A stretch of DNA of 64,000 nt. It comes from Pseudomonas putida. GTDB lineage: Bacteria > Pseudomonadota > Gammaproteobacteria > Pseudomonadales > Pseudomonadaceae. The stretch covers positions 2,480,001-2,544,000 of the forward strand of contig NZ_CP039371.1 in the NCBI RefSeq assembly GCF_005080685.1, given 5' to 3'. The notes below the pieces were generated by a model that saw only the letters and a program-made list of their open reading frames with translations, was not told where the DNA came from and did not search any database. The position numbers and the translations under genes were made by a program. Below are positions 9,186-18,675 of the stretch, piece after piece (position 1 is the first letter of the stretch; each line of letters begins with the position of its first letter).

Positions 9186-10154
9186 TCAGAGGTCCACGAC
9201 CAGTCGGCTGCACGTGGCGCGGGATACGCAGGGCATGAATTTGCGCTTGCTCAGCTTGTCTTCTTCGCTGAGCCAGTCGTCGCGATGGTCCAGTTCGCCA
9301 TCGAGTTCCAGCACGTCGGTTTCGCAGTAGCCGCAGGCACCGCCGCGGCACAGGTAGGGCACCTTGTAGCCGGCCTGTTCGGCCGCCTCGAGCAGCGATT
9401 GCTCGGCCGGTACTTCGAGGGTCACGCCCTGGCGCGCCAGGGTGACGCTGAACGGCTGGCCGCTGGAGCCTTGTTCGACGAAGCGCTCGTAATGGATGTG
9501 GCTGTCGGTCCAGCCCAGGGCATGGGCGCTGTCGAGGGTGTCGTCGATCATGCTGTCCGGACCGCAGACATACACGTGGCTACCCAGTGGGCGACCGGCG
9601 AGGATGTCGCGGATATCCATGCGCGCGTCCTGGCCCTGCACGTACAGGTGCACCCGCTCGCCGAAACGCGCTTGCAGTTCCAGGCCCAGCGCGGTGTGCT
9701 CCGGACCGCGCACGGCCAGGTGCAGCTCGAAGGTGGACTGCTTGAGTTGCAGTTCCTCGAGTTGCGAGTACACCGGCGTGATGCCGACACCGCCGGCGAT
9801 GAACAGATGCTGGCGGGCATGCTTGGCCAGTGGGAACAGGTTGGCCGGCTGCAGGATATGAAGGTTATCGCCTTCACGGACCCGGTCGTGCAGGTGACGC
9901 GAGCCACCACGGCCTTCGTCGACCCGCCGTACTGCGATCTGGTAGGCGCTGGAGTCGTAGGGCGAACTCATCAACGAATAGGCGTTGCGGTAGGTTTTGT
10001 CGCCCTCTTCGAGGACCACCACCACATGGCTACCGCCGGAAAACGCCGGCAGGTGTTTGCCTTGCGGATCGACCAGGGTGAAGCGCTTGATCTCGGGCGT
10101 GAGCGCCTCGATCCGCGCCACGCGTACGCTGAGGGTGCCGTTATGGGTATTCAT
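9186..10154 (-). CDS. PDR-type oxidoreductase (flavin, NAD(P) and 2Fe-2S) for the N-demethylase
   Basis: A 322-residue phthalate-dioxygenase-reductase type protein. It has an N-terminal flavin-binding barrel with a NAYSLMSSP motif near residue 60, then an NAD(P) domain with GGVGITP and CGP. A C-terminal plant-type ferredoxin has cluster ligands C269, C274, C277 and C309 (C-x4-C-x2-C-x31-C). It should pass electrons from NAD(P)H to the heme subunit encoded next. The frame is open further upstream, but the ATG at 10154 overlaps the stop of the DmmA-like gene as ATGA, which fixes the start. Vanillate O-demethylase reductase is the closest well-known architecture. Confidence 0.85.
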   Translation of the reverse strand: MNTHNGTLSVRVARIEALTPEIKRFTLVDPQGKHLPAFSGGSHVVVVLEEGDKTYRNAYSLMSSPYDSSAYQIAVRRVDEGRGGSRHLHDRVREGDNLHILQPANLFPLAKHARQHLFIAGGVGITPVYSQLEELQLKQSTFELHLAVRGPEHTALGLELQARFGERVHLYVQGQDARMDIRDILAGRPLGSHVYVCGPDSMIDDTLDSAHALGWTDSHIHYERFVEQGSSGQPFSVTLARQGVTLEVPAEQSLLEAAEQAGYKVPYLCRGGACGYCETDVLELDGELDHRDDWLSEEDKLSKRKFMPCVSRATCSRLVVDL

Positions 10155-10756
10155 GTGTCCAGCTCCTCGGCTGCAGGCAGTTCGCCCGGGACTTCGCCAT
10201 CGGCCTTGATGCCCTGGAAGGCGGCCAGGCGGCGGGAATAGTGGTCGCGTACCACGAGGTTGAGCTGGCAACCGGGGCAGGTGAACACGCGCTGGGTGAC
10301 GTTTTCGGTGTAGGTGTCGCAATGCGCGCACCAGACCCGGCGGACCAAGGTGCCGCTGTGCTCGCGCAGTACTTCGTCGCGGTTCAGGTCGACGGCGTTG
10401 GCGGCCTGCATGGCGGTGCCGATGAAGCTCTCCGAACCGCTCAGGTACAGGCGTGTGCCCATGTGCGCGGCGCCCAGGCGTTGGCGCAGGGCGTCGATCA
10501 AGGCCTGGTTGCTGGCGAATACTTCAAGCCCGGCTGCTGGCGCCGCTTGCAAGGCCTGCAGATGGTCATGCCCTGAAAAGGATTCGGTGGAGTAGAGCAG
10601 GGTGCTGTGGTCGCGTTGGCTGGGCGACATGTCCGCGATCAGGCGCAGCATGGCCGCGCCGCCGCTGCCCTGGCCTGCGATCAGGTGGCGCAGGCCGCCT
10701 GCCATGGGCTGCAGCCGGTCGTAGACCGGGCGGCTTTTGATGCCGGTAATTAACAT
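10151..10756 (-). CDS. DmmA-family small subunit with C-terminal zinc ribbon
   Basis: A 201-residue protein that I match to the dimethylamine monooxygenase subunit DmmA family. The central part reads like a reduced NAD-binding-domain fold (TRLYLSGSESFIGTAM). The C-terminus has two CxxC knuckles (CAHC and CPGC about 19 residues apart) ending in LVVRDHYSRRL, a rubredoxin/zinc-ribbon-like module. It is first in a three-gene transcript with reductase and heme subunit. A longer frame starts at 10819, but the ATG at 10756 has a strong GGAGGT 8 bases upstream and is preferred. Its biochemical role (electron relay or assembly) is not established by sequence. Confidence 0.65.
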   Translation of the reverse strand: MLITGIKSRPVYDRLQPMAGGLRHLIAGQGSGGAAMLRLIADMSPSQRDHSTLLYSTESFSGHDHLQALQAAPAAGLEVFASNQALIDALRQRLGAAHMGTRLYLSGSESFIGTAMQAANAVDLNRDEVLREHSGTLVRRVWCAHCDTYTENVTQRVFTCPGCQLNLVVRDHYSRRLAAFQGIKADGEVPGELPAAEELDT

Positions 10757-10946
10757 GGTGACACCTCCGTACCCCCGTGTGTGCCGGAAGGTAACGTTGT
10801 CGGCTGGATTGAGGCTCATGCAGGGGATGAAGCAGAACCCATGCCATATTGCCTATGGTTTTATATGTTTTATTGCGAGCCGCCATTTTCGGCGTTTCCG
10901 GGCGCTTGGCAGCGACTGCTGCGGGTAATGGCCGCCTCGGCGGAGT

Positions 10947-10973
10947 GCGCGGTGCGAACGCTCGGCACCGCGC
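10947..10973 (-). terminator. Hairpin after the aldehyde dehydrogenase gene
   Basis: GCGCGGTGC and GCACCGCGC form a 9-bp perfect stem with a 9-nt loop, 7 bp beyond the aldehyde dehydrogenase stop. It lacks a T run, so termination is only probable. The rest of 10757-10946 looks like a promoter region, with an A/T-rich stretch around 10850-10870. Confidence 0.4.
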
Positions 10974-10980
10974 GTGTGCA

Positions 10981-12405
10981 TCAGTGCTTGAACATCACGT
11001 GGCGCACGCAGGTGTAGTCTTCCAGGCCGTACATCGACATATCCTTGCCGTAGCCCGATTGCTTCATGCCGCCATGGGGCATCTCGCTGATCAGCATGAA
11101 GTGCGTGTTGACCCAGGTGCAGCCGTATTGCAGGCGGGCAGCCATGCGGTTGGCGCGGCCGACGTCGCGGGTCCACACCGACGAGGCGAGGCCGTAGTCG
11201 GAGTCGTTGGCGTAGGCCAGGGCCTGGGCTTCGTCACTGAACGGGGTGATGCTGATCACCGGGCCAAAGACTTCGCGCTGGACGATCTCGTCGTCCTGGC
11301 GGGCATCGGCCAGTACCGTCGGCTCGAAGAAGAACCCGGGGCGGTCGGCGCGCTTGCCGCCGGTGACCACACGGATGTGCGGCTGGGCCTTGGCGCGTTC
11401 GACGAAGCCCTCGACGCGTTCGAGGTGGTCGCGGGTGATCAGTGGGCCGAGCTCGGTCTGCGGGTCGTCCTGCAGGCCCATGCGCAGGCTGGCGACGGCT
11501 TGCCCGAGCTTGCTGACGAAGGTGTCGTAGACGCCTTGTTGCACATACAGGCGGCAGGCGGCGGTGCAGTCCTGGCCTGCGTTGTAGAAACCGAAGGCGC
11601 GGATACCTTCGACAGCGGCATCGATGTCGGCATCGTCGAAGATCACCACCGGGGCCTTGCCGCCCAGCTCCATATGGGTGCGCTTCACGCTGCTGGCGGT
11701 ACCGGCGATGATCCGTGCGCCGGTCGCCACGGAGCCGGTGAGCGAGACCATGCGTACCTTGGGGTGGGTGACCAGGGGCTCGCCCACGCTTGGGCCGCGT
11801 CCGAAGAGAATGTTCACCACGCCAGCGGGGAACAGCTCGGCGATGATGCGCGCCAGCTCCAGTGCCGTGAGCGGGGTTTGCTCGGAAGGCTTGAGCACCA
11901 CGCAGTTGCCGGCAGCCAGGGCCGGGGCGAGCTTCCAGGCGAGCATCATCAGCGGGTAATTCCACGGCGCGATGGAAGCCACCACGCCCAGTGGGTCACG
12001 GCGGATCATCGAGGTGTGGCCAGGCAGGTATTCACCACCGGCCGAGCCTTGCAGGCAGCGGCTGGCGCCGGCGAAGAAACGGAACACGTCGGCGATGGCG
12101 GGGATCTCGTCGTTCAGCGCGGCCTGATAGGGTTTGCCACAGTTCTGCGATTCCAGGCGGGCGAACGTGGCCGCTTCGGCTTCGATACGGTCGGCCAGCT
12201 TGAGCAGCAGTTGCGCACGGTCCTTGACCGGGGTTTGCGACCAGCTGTCGAACGCTTGGTCTGCGCCCTGCACGGCGGCTTCGACCTGGTCGCTGGCCGC
12301 TTCGGCGATGTCCACCAGCGCCTCGCCGGTCGATGGGTTGTACACGGTGTACGGGCTGCCTTGCCCATCGACCAACTGGCCGTTGATCAGGAGTTTCGTT
12401 TGCAT
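10981..12405 (-). CDS. patD: Gamma-aminobutyraldehyde dehydrogenase-type aldehyde dehydrogenase
   Basis: A 474-residue NAD-dependent aldehyde dehydrogenase of the same length as E. coli PatD (YdcW). The general base E246 (MELGGK) and nucleophile C280 (NAGQDCT) are present, with the NAD-contacting LTGSVATG at 222-229. PatD oxidises 4-aminobutyraldehyde from putrescine to GABA and also accepts betaine aldehyde-like substrates. Here it stands upstream of the N-demethylase genes on the same strand but is separated from them by 224 bp and a hairpin, so co-transcription is doubtful. The divergent FadR-type regulator is an obvious candidate controller. The symbol rests on family resemblance, and the substrate in this locus may differ. 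Confidence 0.75.
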   Translation of the reverse strand: MQTKLLINGQLVDGQGSPYTVYNPSTGEALVDIAEAASDQVEAAVQGADQAFDSWSQTPVKDRAQLLLKLADRIEAEAATFARLESQNCGKPYQAALNDEIPAIADVFRFFAGASRCLQGSAGGEYLPGHTSMIRRDPLGVVASIAPWNYPLMMLAWKLAPALAAGNCVVLKPSEQTPLTALELARIIAELFPAGVVNILFGRGPSVGEPLVTHPKVRMVSLTGSVATGARIIAGTASSVKRTHMELGGKAPVVIFDDADIDAAVEGIRAFGFYNAGQDCTAACRLYVQQGVYDTFVSKLGQAVASLRMGLQDDPQTELGPLITRDHLERVEGFVERAKAQPHIRVVTGGKRADRPGFFFEPTVLADARQDDEIVQREVFGPVISITPFSDEAQALAYANDSDYGLASSVWTRDVGRANRMAARLQYGCTWVNTHFMLISEMPHGGMKQSGYGKDMSMYGLEDYTCVRHVMFKH

Positions 12406-12498
12406 GGCGTGATCCTTGGTCAGTCTTGTTCTTGAAGTCTCGGTCCACTTGCAAAGCGCCAGCAGCCGGTGCTGATCGCTTTAAACATTTGAAACCAT

Positions 12499-12599
12499 AT
12501 CTTATAATTTTATTTTTGCCAATATCCCTGAAATCCCGCTTGGGAGGGGTAGAAAGGCCCGCAAGCCGGTATCGAACGATTGCGCGTTCGCTATAAGAT
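12499..12599. promoter_or_regulatory. Divergent promoter region with spaced inverted 8-mers
   Basis: The 256-bp region between the aldehyde dehydrogenase and the GntR-family gene contains ATCTTATA at 12499-12506 and its inverse TATAAGAT at 12592-12599. The flanks are A/T-rich, unlike the rest of the window. They could be two half-operators or -10 elements of the divergent promoters. Confidence 0.3.
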
Positions 12600-12661
12600 G
12601 CGGGATTGGATTTTTTAGCCGCGACATGCGCCACGCCTGCAATGCTCGATAGGGAGAGGCA

Positions 12662-13411
12662 ATGACTGCCCTGAATAGTGCTCGTAACACCGCCTTCATC
12701 CGGTTGCGCCAGGAAGGGCGGACCGATGAAGTGGCGCGCAGGTTGGTAGAGGCGATAGAGCTCGGCCTGTTCGCCGAGGGGCAGCAATTGCCGAGCGAGT
12801 CGGAGTTGGCTTTGCAACTGGGCGTCGCCACCGTGACCCTGCGCGAGGCGCTGGTGGTGCTGCGTCAGCGTGGAATGATCGAAACGCGCCGTGGACGTAA
12901 TGGCGGCAGCTTCGTCTGCGCGCCGGTGGAGTTGCCCGAAGCGCTGCTGCTGCAACGCCTGCGCGACATGAGCGGCCCGGACCTGCGTGACCTGGGCGAT
13001 GAGCAGGCAGCCATCTCTGGCACGGCGGCGCGGCTGGCTGCCAAGCGCAGCTCCCCCGAACAGCAGGCGCGGATCGCCCAGCACATCGACACGCTCAACC
13101 AGGCAGGCTCGCGCCTGGCACGCCACCGTGCCGATGCGCGCTTTCACATCGAGGTCGCGGCGGCGGCGCAGTCGCTGCGCCTGACTCACGCCGAGATGCG
13201 CCTGCAGTCGGAGGTCGGTGAGCTGCTGTGGATGGAAGCTGCCGGGGGCGCCGAGGTCAGCGTGGTCGAGCAGGAACATCGGGCGATCCTCCAGGCCCTG
13301 GTCGCCGGCGATGCAGTGCTGGCCGGTGCGCTCGCCGAAGCCCACGTCAGCCGCGGCATCAAGCGCTTGATCAGCCTGCGCCTGGAGCTGCTGGCCGACG
13401 GCCAGGACTGA
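12662..13411 (+). CDS. FadR-subfamily GntR transcriptional regulator
   Basis: A 249-residue regulator. The winged HTH covers about residues 20-80 (LPSESELALQLGVATVTLREAL then a RRGRNGGSFV wing). It is followed by an all-helical FCD ligand domain, in which several conserved His/Asp positions (for example DARFHIEVAAAA) could hold a metal and carboxylate ligand. A GGGAGAGG Shine-Dalgarno sequence precedes the ATG. It faces away from the aldehyde dehydrogenase gene and reads toward the Cache protein, 41 bp on. Regulators of this type usually repress an adjacent catabolic gene and respond to a small organic acid. The target here is inferred from position only. Confidence 0.85.
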   Translation: MTALNSARNTAFIRLRQEGRTDEVARRLVEAIELGLFAEGQQLPSESELALQLGVATVTLREALVVLRQRGMIETRRGRNGGSFVCAPVELPEALLLQRLRDMSGPDLRDLGDEQAAISGTAARLAAKRSSPEQQARIAQHIDTLNQAGSRLARHRADARFHIEVAAAAQSLRLTHAEMRLQSEVGELLWMEAAGGAEVSVVEQEHRAILQALVAGDAVLAGALAEAHVSRGIKRLISLRLELLADGQD

Positions 13412-13452
13412 CACACCAGAACAACAACGCCATACCTGCGTGAGGTAATGCC

Positions 13453-14214
13453 ATGTTTGCCCTGAGCGATAACGATCCGCTGTCCGTCTGTGCCCAGCAG
13501 CTGGACGGCACTCTGGGGACCATCTTCAGCCAAGTCCGCCAGTTGGTGGACGAGACCCGCGCGCTCTGGGAGCGCGTCCTGGCCGAGGGGCGCCAGCCCG
13601 CCGCGAAGGATCTGGCGACCTTGCGCCCGGCCATCGACCAGCAGCTGCTCAGCACCGGCGCGTTCGGTTGCGGTGGCGGGGTGATCGTCGAACCTCATTG
13701 CCTGGCTGACCGCGAGATGCACCTGGAATGGTGGTACCTGGCCGATGCGGGCAAGACCCTGCCGCTGCGCCCGAACTTCGATCGTCGCCGGGAAAACTAC
13801 TACGCCTACACCGAGATGCCCTGGTACAGCCGCCCGCGCGATACCGGCAAGAGTGTGGTCGAGGGCCCCTATGTCGATCTCTATGGCACCAACCTGTATG
13901 TGCTGACCTTCACCATGCCGATCATGGTGCAGGGGCGGTTCATCGGCGTGGCGGGCCTCGACCTGTCGCTGCACAACGTCGAGCGCCTGCTGGTGCGCAG
14001 CCTGATGCGCCTGGAGCACGAAGCCGTGCTGCTGTCGGCCGATGGCCGGGTGATCGCCTCGAACAGTGCCAACTGGATGGTCGGCGATCTTGCTTCGGCG
14101 TTGCTCAGCACGTTGCCACGCGATGGATTGCGCCTGGCCTTGGCCGAGTCGGAAGCTGGCTGGTCGTTGGTGCGTTTACCTGGGTTGCGCAAAACTTCGG
14201 AAAATAGGCTTTAG
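13453..14214 (+). CDS. Stand-alone Cache-domain protein
   Basis: A 253-residue protein that resembles the periplasmic Cache (PDC) ligand-binding domains of chemoreceptors and kinases. The core WWYLADAG...YYAYTEMPWYSRPRDTG...YVDLYGTNLYVLTFTMPI...GVAGLDLSL is typical, including the PWY element and the final GVAGxD strand. No signal peptide, membrane helix or output domain can be seen, which is odd because Cache domains are normally extracytoplasmic and fused to an effector. A GAGGT SD lies before the ATG. It follows the FadR-type regulator by 41 bp and probably belongs to the same transcript. It may be a cytoplasmic ligand sensor or buffer for that system. Confidence 0.65.
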   Translation: MFALSDNDPLSVCAQQLDGTLGTIFSQVRQLVDETRALWERVLAEGRQPAAKDLATLRPAIDQQLLSTGAFGCGGGVIVEPHCLADREMHLEWWYLADAGKTLPLRPNFDRRRENYYAYTEMPWYSRPRDTGKSVVEGPYVDLYGTNLYVLTFTMPIMVQGRFIGVAGLDLSLHNVERLLVRSLMRLEHEAVLLSADGRVIASNSANWMVGDLASALLSTLPRDGLRLALAESEAGWSLVRLPGLRKTSENRL

Positions 14215-14273
14215 TAGGGATTGCGTTGATTGCGCTCGTTTGTTTATCCCTACCCGAAGAGAGGATGGTCCCT

Positions 14274-14540
14274 GTGAGAAAACTAATGGCTTTTCTGTTC
14301 ACTGGTTTTGTTGCCTGCTCGGCGATGGCTGCGGATGATGACATGAGCCAATGTGATCTGAACCTGCAAAAGCTGCGTGACCTTAAAGCGTCAATCGCGG
14401 TTGTACCGGAGCCATTGCGCTCGGAGGTCAAAGCCTTGCGTATGGACGCTGAAGATGCCAAGCAAGAGGGCGATGCCAAGAAGTGCCTCAGCGATACCCT
14501 GCAAGCGTTGCAAAAACTAAGAACTGCCGGTAAGAGCTAA
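14274..14540 (+). CDS. Small exported protein of unknown function
   Basis: An 88-residue product starting at GTG 14274, chosen because a GAAGAGAGG SD lies 9 bases upstream. Starting at ATG 14265 would leave no spacing. It has a signal peptide (RKLMAFLFTGFVACSAMA, predicted cleavage before ADDD) and a mature part of about 70 residues that is mostly charged helix with two Cys (C near the start of the mature part and KKC near its end). These may form a disulfide in the periplasm. I do not recognise a family. It lies 60 bp after the Cache gene. Confidence 0.6.
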   Translation: MRKLMAFLFTGFVACSAMAADDDMSQCDLNLQKLRDLKASIAVVPEPLRSEVKALRMDAEDAKQEGDAKKCLSDTLQALQKLRTAGKS

Positions 14541-14550
14541 CTTCCTCAGC

Positions 14551-14583
14551 GGGGCCAGTCAACGCGCCTGCAGCGCTGGCCCC
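14551..14583 (+). terminator. Hairpin after the small exported protein gene
   Basis: GGGGCCAG (14551-14558) pairs with CTGGCCCC (14576-14583), and the loop can extend the pairing. It begins 10 bp after the stop codon. The T content downstream is modest, so this is a probable rather than certain terminator. The following 246 bp before oprB are unusually pyrimidine- and A/T-rich and show no gene. Confidence 0.5.
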
Positions 14584-14829
14584 ATTGGATTTCTCCCACT
14601 GCATCAATCCCGTTTGGCAACTTCTTTTCCCCCTCCATATCCCATCCCGCACGCCCTCAGTCGTACAAATTCCACAATAATTCCGTGCACGGTCCTCAAG
14701 AAATTTCATTGGACAATGCATTACACTTGCGAATGAGCTAGAAATACCTAGTAACATCTGCTGTTGATTCAAACGTCAGCCTCCTTTTCCTCCTAAATTC
14801 CCATACAAAAAACGAGCGTTAATACTTGC

Positions 14830-16197
14830 ATGCATGATTCAAGACAGCGCTACCTCGGCCCTTCAGGGTTGCAGGCCTGCACGTTCACCTTCGCGCTGCT
14901 CAGCGGCTTGGCAGTGGTCGGCCAAGCCTCGGCAACGGATGCCTTCGATAGTCAATCGCCCTACATGTTCGGTAATTGGGGCGGTACGCGTGACGACCTG
15001 GCGCAACGTGGTATCGAGTTCAACGCAAGCTACGTGGGTGAGGTCGGGGCCAACCTCGGCGGCGGCTACAACAACAGCCGCGCCACTCGCTACAGCGACC
15101 AGTTCGCCTTCGGCGCCAAGTTCGACCTGCAGAAGTTGCTGGGTTGGGACGATGCTGCCTTCCAGCTGACGGTCACCGATCGCAACGGCGACAACATTTC
15201 CAACGACCGCGTGGGTGATCCACGAGTCGGTACCTTGAGTTCCTCCCAGGAAGTCTGGGGGCGCGGGTCGCACTGGCGCCTGACCCAGATGTTCTACCAG
15301 CAGAAGTTCCTCGACCAGCGCTTGGACATCAAGGTCGGTCGGTTCGGTGAGGGCGAGGATTTCAACACCTACGACTGCGATTTCCAGAACCTGGCGTTCT
15401 GCGGCTCGCAGGTCGGTAACTGGGGTGGCATCTGGTACAACTGGCCGGTCAGCCAATGGGCTGCACGGGTCAAGTACGCGATCACCCCCGAGCTCTACGC
15501 ACAGATCGGTGCGTACGAGCAGAACCCTTCCAATACCGAGTCAGGCAATGGCTTCAAGCTCAGCGGCAGTGGCACCGAGGGTGCGGTGCTGCCGGTCGAG
15601 CTGGTCTGGCAGCCCCGCCTGAACGGCCTGCCGGGCGAGTACCGCGCCGGTTACTACTACAGCACCGCCGATGCCAAGGACGTGCTCAAGGACAGCAACG
15701 GCCAGCCTGCCGCCATCACCGGCAACGACTACCGTAGCGCTTCGAGCAAGCACGGCTTCTGGTTCGGCGTGAAGCAACAGGTGACCCAGGTGGGCGGCGA
15801 CCCCTCACGCGGCCTGAGCCTGTTCACCATGGCCACCGTGCACGACAAGAAGACCAACCTGGTCGATCACTACCTGTCTGCAGGAGCCGTCTACAAGGGC
15901 CTGTTCGACGCACGTCCACTGGACGATATCGGCTTCGCCGTCTCGTTGATCCACGTGAATCCGGCGTATCGCAAGAATGCCAAAGCATCGAACCTGTTTA
16001 ACGGCGTCTACGATTATGACGACCCGTCCTACACGCCGGTGCAAGACACGGAGTACAACGCCGAGCTGAACTACGGGGTTCATGTCACCAACTGGCTGAC
16101 CGTTCGACCGAACCTGCAGTACGTCCGTCACCCCGGTGGCGTGACCCAAGTGGACGATGCCTGGGTCGGTGGCTTGAAGATCCAAGCGTCTTTCTGA
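14830..16197 (+). CDS. oprB: Carbohydrate-selective porin OprB
   Basis: A 455-residue outer-membrane porin. A signal peptide ends around residue 36 (GQASA before TDAFD). The OprB N-terminal signature MFGNWGGTRDDLAQRGIEF and repeated amphipathic beta segments follow, and the last residue is Phe, as BamA substrates require. It admits glucose and related sugars to the periplasm, where the enzyme encoded 58 bp downstream oxidises them, so the pair forms a coherent unit. No good Shine-Dalgarno sequence precedes the ATG at 14830 (AATACTTGC), so the start is slightly uncertain or translation is regulated. Confidence 0.9.
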   Translation: MHDSRQRYLGPSGLQACTFTFALLSGLAVVGQASATDAFDSQSPYMFGNWGGTRDDLAQRGIEFNASYVGEVGANLGGGYNNSRATRYSDQFAFGAKFDLQKLLGWDDAAFQLTVTDRNGDNISNDRVGDPRVGTLSSSQEVWGRGSHWRLTQMFYQQKFLDQRLDIKVGRFGEGEDFNTYDCDFQNLAFCGSQVGNWGGIWYNWPVSQWAARVKYAITPELYAQIGAYEQNPSNTESGNGFKLSGSGTEGAVLPVELVWQPRLNGLPGEYRAGYYYSTADAKDVLKDSNGQPAAITGNDYRSASSKHGFWFGVKQQVTQVGGDPSRGLSLFTMATVHDKKTNLVDHYLSAGAVYKGLFDARPLDDIGFAVSLIHVNPAYRKNAKASNLFNGVYDYDDPSYTPVQDTEYNAELNYGVHVTNWLTVRPNLQYVRHPGGVTQVDDAWVGGLKIQASF

Positions 16198-16255
16198 CGT
16201 GATGCGCCCCGGCCTGGTCCGGACTTTTTGACCAACTCTAAATGGAGTTTTTTCT

Positions 16256-18661
16256 ATGAGCACTCAGGGTGCTTCGAACCGTAGCCGACTGCTACCGAGC
16301 CTGCTCGGTATCGTTCTGCTACTCATGGGCCTTGCCCTGGTGGCAGGCGGTATCAAGCTCGCCACCGTCGGTGGCTCGCTGTATTACCTCATCGCCGGCG
16401 TGGGCATTGCCCTGACCGGTATCCTGCTGCTGCTCGGCAAGCCTGCCGCGCTGTGGCTGTATGCCTTGGTGCTGTTCGCCAGCACCGTCTGGTCGCTGGT
16501 CGAAGTCGGCCTGGACTGGTGGCGCCTGGTGCCACGCCTGGCCCTGTGGTTCGTGCTCGGCATCGTGATGCTGCTGCCCTGGTTCCGCCGTCCGCTGCAC
16601 AACAGCGAAGCGGCCGGCAAGGGCACTGGCGCGCTGGGCTTTGCCGTCGTGGTCGCGGGCCTCGCGGCCCTGGCCAGCCAGTTCGTCGAGCACCGCGAGA
16701 TCAACGGTACCCTCGAGCGCACCAGCACCGACGTCACCCACAATGCCCCGGCCCAACCCGATGGCGACTGGCAGCACTACGGGCGCACCCCGTTCGGCGA
16801 CAAATACTCGCCGCTCAAGGAAATCACCCCGGACAACGTGCACAAGCTGGTACCGGCCTGGACGTTCCGCACCGGTGACATCCCGACCGAGAACGACCCA
16901 GGCGAGACCACCGCGGAGAACACCCCGCTCAAGGTCAACGGCATGCTCTACGTGTGCACCCCGCACAGCCAGGTGATTGCCCTGGACCCGGACACCGGCA
17001 AGGAAATCTGGCGCTTCGATCCGAAGCTGTCGACGCAGAACGCCGACAACTTCAAAGGTTGGGCGCACATGACCTGCCGTGGCGTGGCTTACCATGACCA
17101 GGCCGCCTACGCCGAGTCCTCTGCCGAGCAGAGCCCAAGCACTGCCGCTGACGCCAACGCCTGCCCGCGCCGGTTGTTCCTGCCAACCGCCGACACCCGC
17201 CTGATCGCGCTCAACGCCGACACCGGCAAGGTCTGCGAAGGCTTCGGCAACAAAGGCCAGATCGACCTCACCACCAACATCGGCACCTTCGCCGCCGGTG
17301 GTTACTATTCCACCTCGCCACCTGCCGTGACCAGGGACCTGGTCATCATCGGCGGCCACGTCACCGACAACGTCTCCACCGACGAACCGTCGGGCGTGGT
17401 GCGTGCCTATGACGTGCACGACGGTCACCTGGTGTGGAACTGGGATCCGGGCAAGCCGGACGCCACCGAGCCGATCGCTGCCGACGAGTTCTACACCCGT
17501 AACTCGCCGAACATGTGGTCGGTGGCCTCGGTCGACGAACAACTGGGCATGGTCTACCTGCCCATGGGCAACCAGATGCCTGACCAGTGGGGCGGCAACC
17601 GTACCCCAGAGTCGGAAAAGTACAGCGCCGGCGTGACCGCGCTGGACCTGGCCACCGGCAAGGTGCGCTGGACCCACCAGTTCACTCACCATGACCTGTG
17701 GGACATGGACGTCGGTGGCCAGCCGACGCTGATGGACCTGAAGACCGCCGATGGCGTCAAGCCTGCGCTGCTGGCCTCGACCAAGCAGGGCAGCATCTAC
17801 GTGCTCGACCGCCGTAACGGCGAGGCCATCGTGCCGATCGAGGAGCGTCCGGTGCCGCAGGGCGCCGTGGAAGGCGACCACACCGCACCGACCCAGGCCT
17901 TCTCGGACCTGAACTTCTCGCCGACCACATTGAAAGAAAGCGACATGTGGGGCGTGAGCCCGTTCGACCAGATGCTCTGCCGCATCCAGTTCAAGTCGCT
18001 GCGCTACGAGGGCATGTTCACGCCGCCGTCTCTGCAGGGTTCGCTGGTGTTCCCAGGCAACTTCGGTGTGTTCGACTGGGGCGGCATTTCGGTCGACCCG
18101 GTGCGCCAGGTGCTGTTCGCCAACCCGGACTACATGGCGTTCGTCTCGCAGCTGGTACCGAGCGAGGACGTGGCCGGCGGCCCGGCTCGCAAGTCCGAGA
18201 CCGAAGGCGTGCAGCCTAACAAGGGCGCACCGTATGGCGTGATCATGTCGCCATTCCTGTCGCCGATCGGCCTGCCTTGCCAGGCACCGGCCTGGGGCTA
18301 CGTGGCGGCGGTCGACCTGACCACCCACAAGGTTATCTGGCAGCACAAGAACGGCACCGTGCGCGACAACTCGCCGTTGCCGCTGGCCCTGCCGATGGGC
18401 GTACCGAGCCTGGGCGGGAGCTTCATGACCGCCAGTGGCCTGGCGTTCCTGTCGGGCACCCTGGACCAGTACCTGCGTGCCTATGACGTGCGCGACGGCA
18501 AGGTGCTGTGGGAAGGCCGCCTGCCGGCTGGCGCGCAGACCACGCCGATGACCTACCAGGGCAAGGACGGCAAGCAGTACGTGCTGGTCATGGCCGGTGG
18601 TCATGGTTCGCTGGGCACCAAGCAGGGCGACTATGTGATCGCCTACAAGCTCGCCGACTGA
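16256..18661 (+). CDS. gcd: Membrane-bound PQQ-dependent glucose dehydrogenase
   Basis: An 801-residue quinoprotein. Five transmembrane helices fill about residues 15-150, and then comes a periplasmic eight-bladed PQQ propeller beginning DWQHYGRTPFGDKYSPLKEI. Tryptophan-docking repeats such as GKEIWRFDP, GKVRWTHQ and KVIWQHK are visible. The enzyme oxidises glucose to gluconolactone in the periplasm and reduces ubiquinone. A TGGAG SD precedes the ATG, and a strong terminator follows 14 bp after the stop. Quinate/shikimate dehydrogenases share this architecture, but the length, the five-helix anchor and the OprB neighbour favour glucose dehydrogenase. Confidence 0.92.
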   Translation: MSTQGASNRSRLLPSLLGIVLLLMGLALVAGGIKLATVGGSLYYLIAGVGIALTGILLLLGKPAALWLYALVLFASTVWSLVEVGLDWWRLVPRLALWFVLGIVMLLPWFRRPLHNSEAAGKGTGALGFAVVVAGLAALASQFVEHREINGTLERTSTDVTHNAPAQPDGDWQHYGRTPFGDKYSPLKEITPDNVHKLVPAWTFRTGDIPTENDPGETTAENTPLKVNGMLYVCTPHSQVIALDPDTGKEIWRFDPKLSTQNADNFKGWAHMTCRGVAYHDQAAYAESSAEQSPSTAADANACPRRLFLPTADTRLIALNADTGKVCEGFGNKGQIDLTTNIGTFAAGGYYSTSPPAVTRDLVIIGGHVTDNVSTDEPSGVVRAYDVHDGHLVWNWDPGKPDATEPIAADEFYTRNSPNMWSVASVDEQLGMVYLPMGNQMPDQWGGNRTPESEKYSAGVTALDLATGKVRWTHQFTHHDLWDMDVGGQPTLMDLKTADGVKPALLASTKQGSIYVLDRRNGEAIVPIEERPVPQGAVEGDHTAPTQAFSDLNFSPTTLKESDMWGVSPFDQMLCRIQFKSLRYEGMFTPPSLQGSLVFPGNFGVFDWGGISVDPVRQVLFANPDYMAFVSQLVPSEDVAGGPARKSETEGVQPNKGAPYGVIMSPFLSPIGLPCQAPAWGYVAAVDLTTHKVIWQHKNGTVRDNSPLPLALPMGVPSLGGSFMTASGLAFLSGTLDQYLRAYDVRDGKVLWEGRLPAGAQTTPMTYQGKDGKQYVLVMAGGHGSLGTKQGDYVIAYKLAD

Positions 18662-18675
18662 CGTCACCGCTGTAG

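Noticed and set aside
14584..14829. Small gene or regulatory RNA in the pyrimidine-rich region before oprB
   Set aside because: No start/SD/stop set with coding character and no clear promoter-terminator pair; treated as leader/promoter sequence only.
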